Positions 32,226 through 43,474 of a stretch of 64,000 nt of DNA are shown in pieces. The stretch comes from Cordilura impudica (taxonomy: Eukaryota > Arthropoda > Insecta > Diptera > Scathophagidae). Location of the stretch: the NCBI GenBank assembly GCA_963682025.1, contig OY821517.1:340738196-340802195 (forward strand), read 5' to 3'. Positions within the stretch are counted from its first letter, which is position 1. The number at the start of each line of letters is the position of its first letter. The notes below the pieces were generated by a model that saw only the letters and a list, made by a program, of their open reading frames with translations, did not search any database and had not been told where the DNA came from. A program made the translations under genes and the position numbers.

Positions 32226-33057
32226 TACTTAAAAGTATTTTGTGAAACTGTATAAAGAACCATTTGGCACCTCGGTTTCTAGATAACATATGTTCTTAAC
32301 TCAAACATATGAGTCTTAACTCAAACATATGTTTCCATTAAATAAATAAAAAAAGTGGTTTCAAGAAACTCAAAATTTCAATTTCATGTGATTTTAAATT
32401 CACTCTTATTCAAATAACAACGTTTCAAGAACAGAACTGAATCAGCCAAAATTTCTTTTGAGTATTTTATTTTTTTTTTAGTGTTTGTCTAGATATCTGA
32501 AATTTAATATTGAATATAGGACGATCGCTGGTAAAAATTGGTGCATACAAATATCTCCTCTATGAATAAATCCTCAAGATTGTTGAATTTATCTGGATAG
32601 AATTGTATTTCTGTGTGTTTTTTTTTACAAAAATCATCATGCCGAAAATAAACAATGCCGTACCAATTTTAATCGCATTCGCCATATAAAACAGCTTATC
32701 GATATACAATTAAATGAATCAAATTTGCCATAAATTACATAAAATTTTAGGCACACATACGAAACCTCACCAAATATGGCCTTGATCGGATTGATTTTGT
32801 TCTGAGCACCCATATGATAGTTACTTGATTTGAACCTTAACCCAATAGCTGGCTAAATATGCAGAATAATCTCACCTAAATTTCATTCTATTTATATTTT
32901 TGTTCATTCATGGTCTCACCTGGACTTAAGATACTTTTTTGAATACCGTTTAATAAGCAAAACAAAGGAATATAGATAAATTAAAACGAGTTGATGATTA
33001 AAATTACACTTAAAGTAGAAAACTTTGCTGGGACTTTTATTTGACTCTTAAGTGACA
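32226..33057. other. AT-rich DNA with a very diverged DINE-like trace
   Basis: ACCTCACCAAATATGGCCTT and the following GATCGGATT near 32766-32795 resemble the DINE phrase ACCAAATATGGTCAGGATCG. Otherwise nothing was recognised. Confidence 0.35.
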
Positions 33058-33099
33058 TCTATATATATAAAATTCATTTTCTGTTTGTTTGTTTGTTTG

Positions 33100-34430
33100 T
33101 TTGTTTGTTTGTTTGACCGCTATACAAATTTTTGTTTTTCAACGGATTTTCCTGAAATTTTGTACACACGATCTCTATACCCCAGGAAAGGTCGCCATAT
33201 ACTTTTTACCGGCCACGCCTACTTTTACGCCCACTTTTTATGTAAAATTCATTTTCTGTTTTATTCATATTTGTTCACTATACAAATTTTTATTTGTTAA
33301 CAGATTTCTCTGAAATTCGGTACACACGATCCCTGTACTCCAGCTAAGGTCGCCATATACTTTTTATCGACCACGCCTACTTTTACGCCCACTTTTTATA
33401 TACAATTCATTTTCTTCTTTTTGGTATATTTGTTCGGTATACAAATTTTTATTTTTCAACGCATTTCTCTGAAATTTGGTACACACGATCTTTGTACCTC
33501 AGGCCAGGTCACCGGGTGATTCTTGCGGCCACACCTACTTTTACGCCCACTTTTTGTATACAATTTGTTTTCTGTTTTTTGGTATATTTGTTTGCTATAC
33601 AAATTTTTGTTTTTCAAAGGAATTCTCTGAAATTTGGTACACACGACCTCTGTACTCCACCTAAGGTCGCCATATGCTTCGTACCGGCCACGCCTACTTT
33701 AACGCCCACTTTTTGTATACAATTCATTTTGTTTTTTGGTATATTTGTTCGCTATACAAATTTTTATTTTTCAACCGATTTCTCTGAAATTTGGTACACA
33801 CGATCTCTCTCCTCCAGGGAAAGTCGACATATTCTTCGTACCGGTCACGCCTACTATTATGCCCACTTTTTGTATACAATTCATATTCTGGTTTTAGGTA
33901 CATTTGTTCGCTACATAATTTTTTTAACGGATTGAAATTTGCTACACACGATCTCTGTACTCCAGAGAGGTCGCCATATGATTCTTGCCGGTCACGCCTA
34001 CTTCTACGCCCGCTTTTTATACAAAATTAATTTTCTGTTTTTTGGAATATTTGTTCACTATAGAAATTTTTATTTTTCAAGGGATGTCTAAAATTTGGTC
34101 ACACGATCTCTATACTACAGAGAAGGTCACCATATGCTTCTTACAGGCCACGCCTACTTTACGCCAACTTCTATGTATATAAAACTTATTTTTTCCTTTT
34201 ATTTGTTTCTTTATTTGATTGCTATAAAAACTTTTATTTTTCAATGGCTTTCTTCGAAATTTAGTACATATTCCAGGGAAGGTCGCTGTATGATTTTTAC
34301 CGACCACTCCTAATTTACGCCCAATTTTCTTATAAAATTCATATTTTGTTGTGTGGTATATTTCTTCCCTATACAAATTTGTACTTTTCAATGGATTTCT
34401 CTGAAATTTGGGTTACACGAAAATAACTAC
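33100..34430 (+). repeat. About 158-bp tandem repeat inside the Helitron-like element
   Basis: Each unit carries ACAAATTTTTATTTTTCAAC, CTCTGAAATTTGGTACACAC, GATCTCTGTACTCCAG, GGTCGCCATATGCTTCTTAC and CACGCCTACTTTTACGCCCA. The first word recurs at about 33125, 33285, 33443, 33600, 33757, 34062 and 34375, about eight to nine units. All open frames here follow the repeat in several frames and are not genes. A short (GTTT)n run opens the array. Confidence 0.9.
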
Positions 34431-34436
34431 ACGGTG

Positions 34437-35956
34437 AACAAATTCCCCAAACTTAAAAAAAGGTACCCAAAAGAAATGAAGAAATTCCCCATTTTTTTTT
34501 AATTGAAATAAAAAATGAACTTACTCCCCAAATTCGTTCTTAAATTTTTACATATTTTTATTTAATGAATTTTGTTAAATATTTATTTTAGTGAACATTT
34601 GCATACTGCTCTCAATATATGTCCAACAATAAATGCATTTAAAATGAGTATTCTTTTCAAGATAAGTTGGCAACAGCTGCGCGGCAGCACAGGTGTGGTT
34701 GCCAAACGCGCGGAAGCGGCGCGTGGCGTGCGACCGCGGACTCGGATGCGACGCGCTCTCGGAACACAGCTCAGCTAAAATATCGCAATGCTCTAAAAAA
34801 TATGTTTTAGGAATTAAAATAAGTTAACGAGAACTAAGCGGAGGCACGGGTAGTAGCTGCGAGGAAGAGGCGCGAGGCGCGCGGACGCGACGCGCTCGCG
34901 GAACACAGCTCAGCTAAAATATCGACCGCGAATTCGGACACGACGGATGCGCACGCGACGCGCTTTCGGAACACAGCTCAGCTAAAATATCGCAATGCTC
35001 TAAAAAATATGTTTTAGGAATTAAAATAAGTTAACGAGAACTAAGCGGAGGCACGGGTAGTAGCTGCGAGGAAGCGGCGCGAGGGGCGCGGACGCGACGC
35101 GCTCGCGGAACACAGCTGAGCTAAAATATCGCAATGATCTGAAAAATATATTTTGGCGATTAAAATAAGTTGACAGCAACTGCGCGACAGCACGGGTGTG
35201 GCTGCCATACGCGCGGCGCGCGACCGCTGACTCGGATGCGACGGATGCGCACGCGACGCGCTCTCGGAACACAGGTCAGCTAAAATATTGCAATGCTCTA
35301 AAAAACATGTTTTAGGAATTAAAATAAGATAACGAGAACTAGGCGGCAGCACGGGTAGTAGCTGCGAGGAAGCGGCGCGAGGCGCGCGGACCTGACGGAT
35401 GCGGACGCGACGCGCTCGCGGAACACAGCCTACCAAAAATATCGCAATGATCTGAAAAATATATTTTGGCGATTAAAATAAGTTGACAACAACTGCGCGG
35501 CAGCACGGGTGTGCTGCCAAACGCGAGGAAGCGGACGCGACTCGCTCTCGGAACACAGCTTAGTGAAGTGTCGTATGATAAATTTTATCTACGTATGTGC
35601 AATAATTACCTGTTGATCAAAATAGGCCACACATATACTATAAGCAATTGCTTAAAGAAACCTTGAATTTGACGTCTCTGCTCGATGATGATCACTTATT
35701 GAATGAATTAATTCAATTTTTAAAAGTTTTGATTCCTTTAATTTGCGGCCCATTCCGTTATATTTGATGTTTATAAATAAACTGAAAAAAAAAACTTAAA
35801 GCGGTTTCGCACCTTATTTTTGAAGCATTTTTGCTGCAACATCTTATAAAAAACTTCTAAATTAAAAAACCAAAAACTTTTTAATTGAAATAAAAAATGA
35901 ATTTTCTGCCCATACAAATTTTTGGGGAGAAAGTTCATTTTATTGGGGAATTTGTT
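34437..35956. mobile_element. Possible 1.5-kb element with short inverted ends, carrying the GC-rich array
   Basis: AACAAATTCCCC at 34437..34448 is inverted at 35945..35956. Further in, a TTAATTGAAATAAAAAATGA word occurs at both ends in the same direction (about 34500 and 35880). It interrupts the Helitron satellite. No coding region recognised; class unknown. Confidence 0.55.
34675..35575. repeat. GC-rich tandem array, about 140-210 bp units
   Basis: Alternates a GC-rich block (GCGCGAGGCGCGCGGACGCG, GCTCGCGGAACACAGCTCAG) with an AT-rich block (TAAAATATCGCAATGCTCTA, AAAAATATGTTTTAGGAATT). The TAAAATATCGCAATG word is at 34776, 34983, 35122, 35281 and about 35434. It is by far the most GC- and CpG-rich stretch of the window. 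The Arg/Ala/Ser-rich minus-strand frame at 35041..35436 follows the repeat and is not supported as a gene. Confidence 0.85.
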
Positions 35957-36054
35957 AATTGGGGACTAAGTACTCAGCGCCTGGTAAGCATAGTGAACCA
36001 TTTTTCAAGTCAAAGGCCTTTTCATCCCGGGCAAGACCGGGTAAAAACAGCTAG

Positions 36055-36734
36055 TTAAACTATAAAATTTAACACTTCACTTAAATATATTGAGGCATGA
36101 AAAAAGAGCCTATTGTTGTTCGTCTGAGAGTAATTTGGAATTAACAACCATATTTTTTTTTTTTTTGTAACACTTATAAAGTTATAAAAATTATGTAAAA
36201 TTAAATTGCAACAACCAACATAATTTCAACTTCGTCTACAAAACGGATTTTAAAATGAATAAAGGGAATAAAATTTAAATAGCATTTTATGCACTTCACT
36301 AAACTAACCTAAACATATTCTTTTTTATAGCCCAACACCTACGCCGAAGGAATAAATGCAAATCATAATAATAAAAAAGAATCATATAAAAATTTATTTA
36401 ATAATAAAAAAATATACAGTTTGTCAAGCAAATCTTTGCACATTAAAAAAAACATTGAAAATGCTATTTTGAGTTAAGAATTTCAACAACAAATTCTTTA
36501 TGTATATATTCGTTTTTTAACACATTCCATTACTTGTACTGGACACATTAAAAAAAGACACACACACTAACAACAACAACAACAACAACAATAACAACAA
36601 AAACTATGTTTACTCAATAGGAATGGTGTCAAAAATTTATTTGCATAATGAGTGAAGACAACAATAGATTAATTAATTTTTTGGGAATTTCGTGCGTTTG
36701 GGGTTTTTCATGAAGGCTATTGCTTGTGCCAGGA
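36055..36734. other. AT-rich stretch with an (AAC)n run
   Basis: A microsatellite ACAACAACAACAACAACA lies near 36570-36590. Nothing else recognised. Confidence 0.5.
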
Positions 36735-36769
36735 AAACGAGTTTACCAAAATATTATTCAATTGGTTTA

Positions 36770-37567
36770 TTATACCCTATACCACTATGTGGTTTGGGTA
36801 TAATGACTTTGTGCTGCTGTTTGTAACAACCAAAAATATTTGACCTAGACCCATCTTTAATTATACCGATCGAATCAGAATCACTTTCTGAGTTGATTTA
36901 ACAATGTCCGTCCGTCCGTCCGTCCGTCCGTCCGTCCGTCCGTCTGTGTGTCCATGTAAAGCTTGTAATCAAACTGCAGGTCGCAAATATGAATATATTT
37001 TGATGAAATTTGGTATATAAGCTTTTATCGGCCATGGGATGAACGCTATTGAAACTGGTGAGAATCGGTCCACGTTCAGACCTAGCCCCCATACAAATTA
37101 CCCCTGTGAAATCGACATAAATTGCCATAAGATCCAAATTGTCATATAGATCTTACTCAAATTGGGTTTGTATACGTTCATTACATCCATTAATGAGTAG
37201 TCCAAAAATGATCCCTTTGGCCCCATATAGAGCTGCTTCCCGATCTTCACTTAAATCTATTGAAAAATAAAAATATTGCACTGATTCTTCTCAAATTTTG
37301 TTTGTATATATTTTCGCAAAATACAAGAGACTTTACCAACCATGGTCAGGATCGGTCCATTTTTGGACCTAGTCCCCATATAGATATATCATCCGATATG
37401 AACTTTTTCATATCTGCAGCCAAAAAAATTAATAAAAATCCCACTCAAATTTGGTTTTTGCTTATTTTCTATGTCCAGTTAGTTGGGCCTAGGAGATTCG
37501 GTTTCTAAACGCATGGTATAGGGTATCGTATAGTCGGTCTAGACCGACTATACTTTTCTTACTTGTT
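36770..37567 (+). mobile_element. DINE/mini-me element (copy E), complete
   Basis: Starts TTATACCCTATACCACTATG, has GTCC repeats at about 36906-36942, and ends with GTCGGTCTAGACCGAC plus TTTTCTTACTTGTTT. It inserted into the Tc1-like copy 2, whose halves match copy 1 on each side. Confidence 0.92.
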
Positions 37568-38149
37568 TTAATTATTATTATAATGGCAAATCAGAGAGGG
37601 AAACCGCTATCAGGATTGCGTAGAACATCATATCTTGTGCTGAAAAAGAAGGAAGACTCCAACTAAAAGGGTCACCAGGGAGGCCAAAAAAAAAACTGAT
37701 GCGATGTGTTGAAGGCAAAATAATTAAAATGTTTTACTATAAGCCTCAATTCAGCACAAGAGGATTAGCTTTTCCAGTGAGTAATGATTATAAACTGAGT
37801 GTTTCACATGGAACCGTCCGAAATATAATACAAAACACAAATATTCCTCACAAAAACCTGTGCTCTCAGTGAAAAATAGTGAAAAACTATTTAAGTTTGT
37901 TACAGAAAACATTTCACTTCCTCCAGAGTACAGGGATGGCCTTATTTTCAGTGATGAGATGAAAGTGATGCTGTAGTATTATGATGGGCCTCAAAAAGCT
38001 TGGCGTAAACCTCTAACAGCATTAGAAAATAAAAATTTAATTCCTACAGTAAAGTTAGGAAAACTGTATGGTGGGTTATAAGTCAAACAATAGAGTGGGT
38101 AAAATCAGTATTTTGGATGAAATAATGACCAAAGAAGTTTATCTTGTTT

Positions 38150-38476
38150 AAATGGCGCGTGGTAAAGAAGAAGAAAGCATATATTACAAAAATTCATAAC
38201 TGCACTGTATTCTTAATCGGACCGGTTTCTGGCATTTCGGCCTTCATCAGCGATTTATTGAACATTGTGATAATTGTTAAGTTTTAATTGAATAGATTGT
38301 TTCTATATGAAAATTTTTCTACTTAGGGCGACCGTGAGGTTTGAACCATGAACCTTCACATACACTCGTACTTGCACTTTTTGGTCAGCGCTTTAACACA
38401 CTCACCTAAAGTCAGGCCTACGAGCAGTGTGGTTAGATTCAGTTTTCTACCATACAGCTTTAGTTTGTATTTATTT
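38150..38476 (-). mobile_element. SINE-like retroposon, 327 bp, with 14-bp target duplication
   Basis: AGTTTATCTTGTTT occurs directly outside both ends (38136..38149 and 38477..38490). The two outer halves join into Tc1-like sequence as in copy 1. On the minus strand, GGTTCAAACCT looks like a polymerase III B box. GAGTGTGTTAAAGCGCTGAC about 50 bp upstream looks like a tRNA-derived A-box region. The 3' part has GATGAAGGCCGAAATGCCAG. There is no clear poly-A tail. The tRNA-like reading is inference. Confidence 0.75.
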
Positions 38477-38610
38477 AGTTTATCTTGTTTTTTTTTTATG
38501 AAATAACCATTAGTGTTCGACAATTCGGTTTTGTTGACCCAGAAAATCCGCATAAGTTCATATACAAATTTAATCAAGATGATATGAAATTTAAGTCTTA
38601 CTTATGTAGG

Positions 38611-38655
38611 TCCTGGTATACCGATCGACTCAGAATCACTTTCTTAACGATGTCC
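38611..38655 (+). mobile_element. DINE/mini-me copy F, left segment
   Basis: TATACCGATCGACTCAGAAT followed by CACTTTCTTAACGATGTCC is the DINE core before its GTCY tract. It continues at 40274. Confidence 0.8.
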
Positions 38656-39208
38656 GGCGCATTGTGGACCATGTTTTTTGGAGAAGGCGGACAAAATCAT
38701 TTTATTTATGGTTACCGATTTTAAAGTTATGTTATTCATTTGAAAGTAAATACCAGTGAACATCAGGAGGCAAAAATTGCGACTCTATTTCAACTATATC
38801 ACAGCGAACAAGGTCTTCGAAAATGGACTTTCTCAATATTTTGCCAAAAACAAAAATTTCTTTGTAAATTTAAACTTTTTTGTTTTAAAAGATTTTAAAA
38901 TAAAGTAAATTGTGTATAATTTTGTAACTTCTAAGCTAGAAATATAAAGTCACTGAGTCATTTAGGAATTAAAAAAAAAAAAAATTTTTTTTAAATTCCA
39001 AATTTCCCGAAAATCTCCTACTTAATAGAGCATAACTCCTGCCCATCAAGAGCCATAAAAAAAAAATCTTGCACTCTTCTGTAGTCCGAACCCTCTCCTA
39101 CAAACCTATACTCCATTATATACCGGCCAGTTTCCGCCCGTGTGCACCAGAAGAATTTTTTTGACCCAAGGTCAGATATTTTGTGCAAAATTTATGAATA
39201 CAAAAGGT

Positions 39209-39265
39209 TTCCACTATGTGGTTAGGGTATAATGAGTTTGCCCTGATGTTTATAAGTACCAAAAA
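39209..39265 (+). mobile_element. Small DINE fragment
   Basis: CCACTATGTGGTTAGGGTAT and AAGTACCAAAAATAT match the DINE 5' part. Confidence 0.6.
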
Positions 39266-39532
39266 TATACAGAAGTTGTTCGTACCGGTGTATTTTTTTT
39301 GCGTGAATTTACTCGTTTTTTATACTGACAGAAAATGGAAACGGTAGAGTTGACACGAGTTGTTATATACTTATAAAAAAGGGTTGAAACATAATGCGCT
39401 TAATTGTTAAATTTTGTATTGTTGTATTGTATTGTATTTATTCTTAAAAATCTTAAAATAACATTTCCTAATTTTTCGTTAGCCGGAAAAAAAGATTTTA
39501 ACTCGATATAATTATTGAATAATTGTTAAATT

Positions 39533-39796
39533 ATGTTAATGGGTAAAATCTTTTTTATTTTGTGCCATCGGGAACAAATAATTCAAAACAATATGCTACC
39601 AATAGGAGATCTATCTGAAGAAGCGCACGAAATAAGGAACAAAGACTACAGATTCGTTCGCGAGCACAACACAAGAAAAATGCCCAGATGTTGCACTAAT
39701 GAAGACCTCAGCACTATTTTTAAAAATGATGTATTTTATAAATTTACAATAAAAATTGATAAAGAAATATTTAAAAAGACAATAAAAAATTTTTAA
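39533..39796 (+). pseudogene. Fragment of an uncharacterised repeat-encoded protein (LSEEAxExRNKDYR motif)
   Basis: The frame reads REQIIQNNMLPIGDLSEEAH, then EIRNKDYRFVREHNTRKMPR and CCTNEDL, after which similarity is lost. From memory, the pattern LPIGxLSEEAxEARNKD, RxxHxRK, TNxDL is the C-terminal part of a protein family spread through many arthropod genomes as unannotated repeat ORFs. The piece at 46307..46528 has the same pattern and extends it. The enclosing inverted repeats suggest a transposon passenger or a transposase remnant. Function is not known to me. The upstream part is not recognisable, and the last third of the frame is probably unrelated AT-rich sequence. Confidence 0.6.
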
Positions 39797-40273
39797 CTAA
39801 AGTAAAACATACGACTTTTTCATTGAAACTTCTCTATCTTGAACCAAGATCAGGTAACTTTTACGTTGGCTGCTTAATAAATAATATTTTGACTCACCAA
39901 CCTTTGGCCCTTGTGAACATTAGGACTAAAAATTTATGGGGGCCAATATTTGGCATTTTCTGACAAAATTTAACTTACAAAATTTTTAAAAGGTATTAGT
40001 TGTAAAACTAACTGAAAATATCAGACATTATGTATAAAACATTTGTTTTAACCTTTCAACACTTCACTTTTGTACTAACATTCAACTAAAAATGAAAATG
40101 TATTTTAAACCCTCCATAACTTTTTTCATTATCGGGCGATATTACATTTTATAGTAAAAACTAAAGGCTAAAGGCCCACCTACCAAACAAAAAAAAACCC
40201 GCATATCAAAATTACAATCCAATAAAAAGTTGGATTTTTGACCGCCTTCTCGTGAAATGGTCCACTGTGCGGC

Positions 40274-40895
40274 GGTTCGTCTGTGTGGCCATGTAAACCT
40301 TGTAATCAAACTATAGGTCGCAAATATGAATATATTTTGATAAAATTTCTATTAGCCATAGGATGAAGGCTAATAAAATTGGTGAAAATCGGTTCATAAT
40401 CAGAGCTGGTCCCCATACAAATGACCCCTATGAGATTGACTTAAATTGTCATAATATCCAAATTATCATATAGATCTCGGTCAAATTGAGTTTGTGTATG
40501 TTTATTACATCCGATTATCAGTAGTCCAACAAGAAACCCTACAGGCCAATTCTTAGTCATAGTCCCCATATAAAGCTGCTTCCCTATCTTCACTTAAATC
40601 TATAAAAAAAAAAACAAAAATATTGCATAGATTTTTTTCAAATTTGGTTTGTATATGTTTTTGCAAAATTAAGTGACCTTACCAAATATGGTCAGGATCG
40701 GTCCATTTTTCGACCTAGTCCCCATATAAATATAGCATCCGGTACGAACTTCTTCACATCCGAAGGCCAAAAATTAATAAAAAATGCCACTCAAATTCGA
40801 TGTATGCTTATTTTCTGAATTTAATTAGTTGGACCTATCAGATAGGGTCTCTAAGGGCATGGTATATGTATTGTATAATAATTTGCTTACTTGTT
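40274..40895 (+). mobile_element. DINE/mini-me copy F, right segment
   Basis: Resumes GTTCGTCTGTGTGGCCATGT and ends in GCTTACTTGTTT. The terminal hairpin has decayed, unlike copies B, C and E. Confidence 0.85.
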
Positions 40896-40968
40896 TAATA
40901 TTCATTGGAATATTTTTTATTGAAGTTTAACGTTTTTTTTTTTTTTGTATTAATTATATTTATAAACA

Positions 40969-41344
40969 CTAGCAGATTCCACCCCTCAAAATTCGAGTGC
41001 AAATTCTAGGAAATTTTATTTTTTGTTTAATAAATACCCTGTATGCTAATCAATTATAGCCAATTCATAAATCAACACAATAAAAACAAACTTATTTTTA
41101 TTACAAACACATTAACAAATTTAATAAACACACACATAGATACCATTGTATTATTTTATGTATGTGTTTATCAACTTTAAATGTAATTTACTCAAGATAA
41201 AATAAAAAACTTAAAAATCTGTAAATCTGCAAAATGACTAAAAAGAAATGCCTTTCAAATAATATACGTTTGGTCAAAATCGGGATAAAACAGTAGAACA
41301 AAACATCGGTCACAAGAAATGGCCTAGCCTATTAATATTATAGA
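40969..41344 (-). mobile_element. Short Helitron-like element, 376 bp
   Basis: On the minus strand it starts A|TCTATAATATTAATAGGC and ends GGTGGAATCTGCTAG|T. Same family as 26406..26763. Confidence 0.75.
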
Positions 41345-42726
41345 TATATAAGAGATAAGATGAAAAAAATTTTAAAAAAGTTGAATTAGAAATTAGAAAT
41401 GATTCTTTCGAAGTTTTTCATTTGTTTTTCATGTGCAAAGATTTCATTGACAAACTGTATGTATGTATTTCTGGAAAGATTGAATTTCTCTCTTCTATTT
41501 ATAAAGCAAACATTTTTTTAAATTTTGATCTAAATATGTCAAAGTATTTTTTTTTTTATTTCTTTAAGCGTATTTATGGGAAAAAGTATCGTTTTATCAT
41601 TTCAACGAAAATCAGACTCTAAACAATTTTTAAGCTTAAATGACAATTAAATTAAATTTATTTAAAGACTTTCTTAGATATTATCTCGATTTTAATGTAA
41701 CATATTTTATTTCAATTTATTTTTTGTTTAAAAGTCATAAATTTCATTTACAAAATGTTAATGTTGTACAAAAGTTAAATGCTGCCGCTTGACTTGAAGT
41801 CGAATAAAAAGTGAAAGAATTGTTTTTTTTTTGTTTTCATTTTAAATTTGATGGTTGGCTGATCAGTGTGTTTTGCGGTTTGTATCTGTGTGTGTGTGGA
41901 AAATGAAGGTGTCATGCTGTTAATGACATTTAAATTTTCAAAAAAAAATAAAATAAATAAATGTAGGAAAACATTAAATAGAGAAAGAAACTTGGTGTTT
42001 ATTACATAAAAACAATGTAAAAGATTCCAAGACAAAGTAGACAAAAAGCAAAAGTATAATTTATTCAGCATAACCGTTGTTGTTTAAAGTCTCAAATTAG
42101 GACCCAGTTACAGAGAATTATGCTTTAATTCACTTTGGCCATTTTAATTTAATTTTATGTAGAAGACTTTCAATAAAATCTTTGAATTTAAGAACATTTG
42201 TAGTCATTGTCGCCACATGAAGATATTTCCTGCTATTCACTAAACTTAATTTTAAGAAGACGTACAGTTACTCCAAGTCGAACTGGGGCACTATTATAAT
42301 TTTTTTTTAAATAGCGAAAGTAAAATAATAAAAAAAAATTGACATTTGAAGTGTCATAAAATAAGAAATACTAAAGGGAATTTTTACGAAACTTTCAGCA
42401 ATTATTCTTTACTCTATTTAAAATAAAATATATAATATTCCGAAGAGTAACAAAAACAAAAAAATTCAAAACAAAAACTAATGACAACAGTATTTACTCA
42501 GTTTTGCACTGTTTGTATAAGTGATATCAGAGTAGGCTTTACTTTGCTAAGCATTTCCAAATTTACCGTTATATTTAGAACTACTTTCAGATTATACATA
42601 ATGAAATAAAGAAAAATAAAAATTAGGAAAAATTATATAAACACCGAAAATACGAGGGCGATCATATTTCAGAAAACGATTCAGAAATTAATTCACAAAT
42701 AATACGCAATTATTAATACTATCAGA
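41345..42726. other. AT-rich stretch, nothing recognised
   Basis: Contains a (GT)n run near 41890. A 98-codon minus-strand open frame (41775..42071) has no motif or splice support. Confidence 0.4.
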
Positions 42727-43474
42727 GCCCAGCACTCAAAATTCGAGTGCAAATTCTAGAAAAAAATTTTTTTCATTAAATTTTTTTATTTCAATGTTTT
42801 TATAATCTATATATCTGTGGTCACAAGCATTAACCGCCTAAGTCGAAAATCATGCTTTTGAAAAAAATAAATTTTTATATAAATGTAATGGGGTTTCAGT
42901 ACGACTTAGGTCAGAATGTTTTCATTAATAACTTTTTAATAAACAGTGTTAGAGAAAAGGGGATTTCACGCAAATATAAAGCATTTTAAGTAGAGCATGT
43001 TAGCATACATAACTCAAATCGTTCTTAAGTCGACTTATATATATATATATATATATAAAATTTATGAAATAAAATTCTGAAAATTGTGAATTTTTAAATA
43101 ATATTTATTAAATTTCATTATAAATATTTGCTGAACACATAGAAGATATATGTATAAATGTGATTGTTAATAAATAATAACACAGGGCTATTAAAATGCA
43201 CTCTTCTTTGAAACCATCAATAATAAATGCACAGGCGATGACTAGTGAATGGGATACAATTATTAACATACCTTTAGGCTTTTGTAAAATTATTTATTAT
43301 AAATATTTTATTTTGTTTAGTTTGATATATTTTTAACACATATTATACATAAATATTATCATTCTGCACTTCTACTCCAAATGAACTATAATGGCAAATT
43401 TCACACTCCTCCGTGCGCGCATTTTGTTAAAAACCGGTTGAACGATTCACCTCCACGTATTATATATACATATA
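42727..43474 (-). mobile_element. Helitron-like element, longer subfamily, split by a MITE
   Basis: Starts GCCCAGCACTCAAAATTCGA on the plus strand. It shares CACTCCTCCGTGCGCGCATT and TTTTTAACACATATT-type words with 28821..29311. The MITE at 42815..43037 lies inside it. Confidence 0.6.
42815..43037. mobile_element. MITE, second copy of the 4691..4937 family, right end lost
   Basis: Begins CTGTGGTCACAAGCATTAAC and follows the first copy closely through GTTCTTAAGTCGACTTA. An (AT)n run replaces the right terminus. Confidence 0.85.

Larger units (their letters stand above)
33058..36054 (+). mobile_element. Helitron-like element, 3.0 kb, with satellite and nested insert
   Basis: Starts A|TCTATATATATAAAATTC and ends with the hairpin CCCGGGCAAGACCGGG, then TAAAAACAGCTAG|T at 36054. 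The body is a 158-bp tandem array (33100..34430) interrupted by an insert (34437..35956). The 3' end resumes near 35957. No Rep/helicase was seen, so it is non-autonomous. Confidence 0.8.
36735..38610 (+). pseudogene. Bari/Tc1-like transposase remnant, copy 2, split by two insertions
   Basis: Left edge matches copy 1 (GAAAACGAGTTTACCAAAAT at about 36734). It continues after a DINE (36770..37567) and a SINE-like element (38150..38476). Recognisable parts are LRFSTRGLA-type HTH words near 37745-37775, SDEMKVML near 37950-37975, then WRKPLTALENKN. The last is FGFVDPENPHKFIYKFNQDD near 38525-38580, where the relative reads QDND. It is cut off at 38610 by DINE copy F before the last catalytic block. 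Stops and frame breaks make it inactive. Confidence 0.8.
38656..40273. mobile_element. 1.6-kb inverted-repeat element inserted in DINE copy F
   Basis: The left end reads GGCGCATTGTGGACCATG and the right end, inverted, reads GCCGCACAGTGGACCATT. Both then continue GAGAAGGCGG-CAAAA. The DINE sequence on each side is continuous when the element is removed. It holds the protein fragment at 39533..39796 and a small DINE trace at 39209..39265. Superfamily unknown; target duplication not resolved. Confidence 0.75.

Noticed and set aside
31002..32255. Plus-strand frames over the DD41D transposase
   Set aside because: They are shadows of the minus-strand transposase, which has the catalytic blocks and lies between perfect TIRs.
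33052..34391. Many overlapping frames of 62-147 codons
   Set aside because: They repeat the same peptide phrases every 158 bp in more than one frame, as expected from the satellite.
35021..35436. Arg/Ala/Ser-rich minus-strand frames of 83 and 131 codons
   Set aside because: GC-rich tandem units rarely contain stops; the frames are repeat by-products with no motif.
38356..38577. 73-codon minus-strand frame across the SINE
   Set aside because: It crosses the SINE and its target duplication, so it is not an old coding unit.
41775..42071. 98-codon minus-strand frame considered as a further host exon
   Set aside because: No acceptor or donor in frame and a composition like chance AT-rich DNA.
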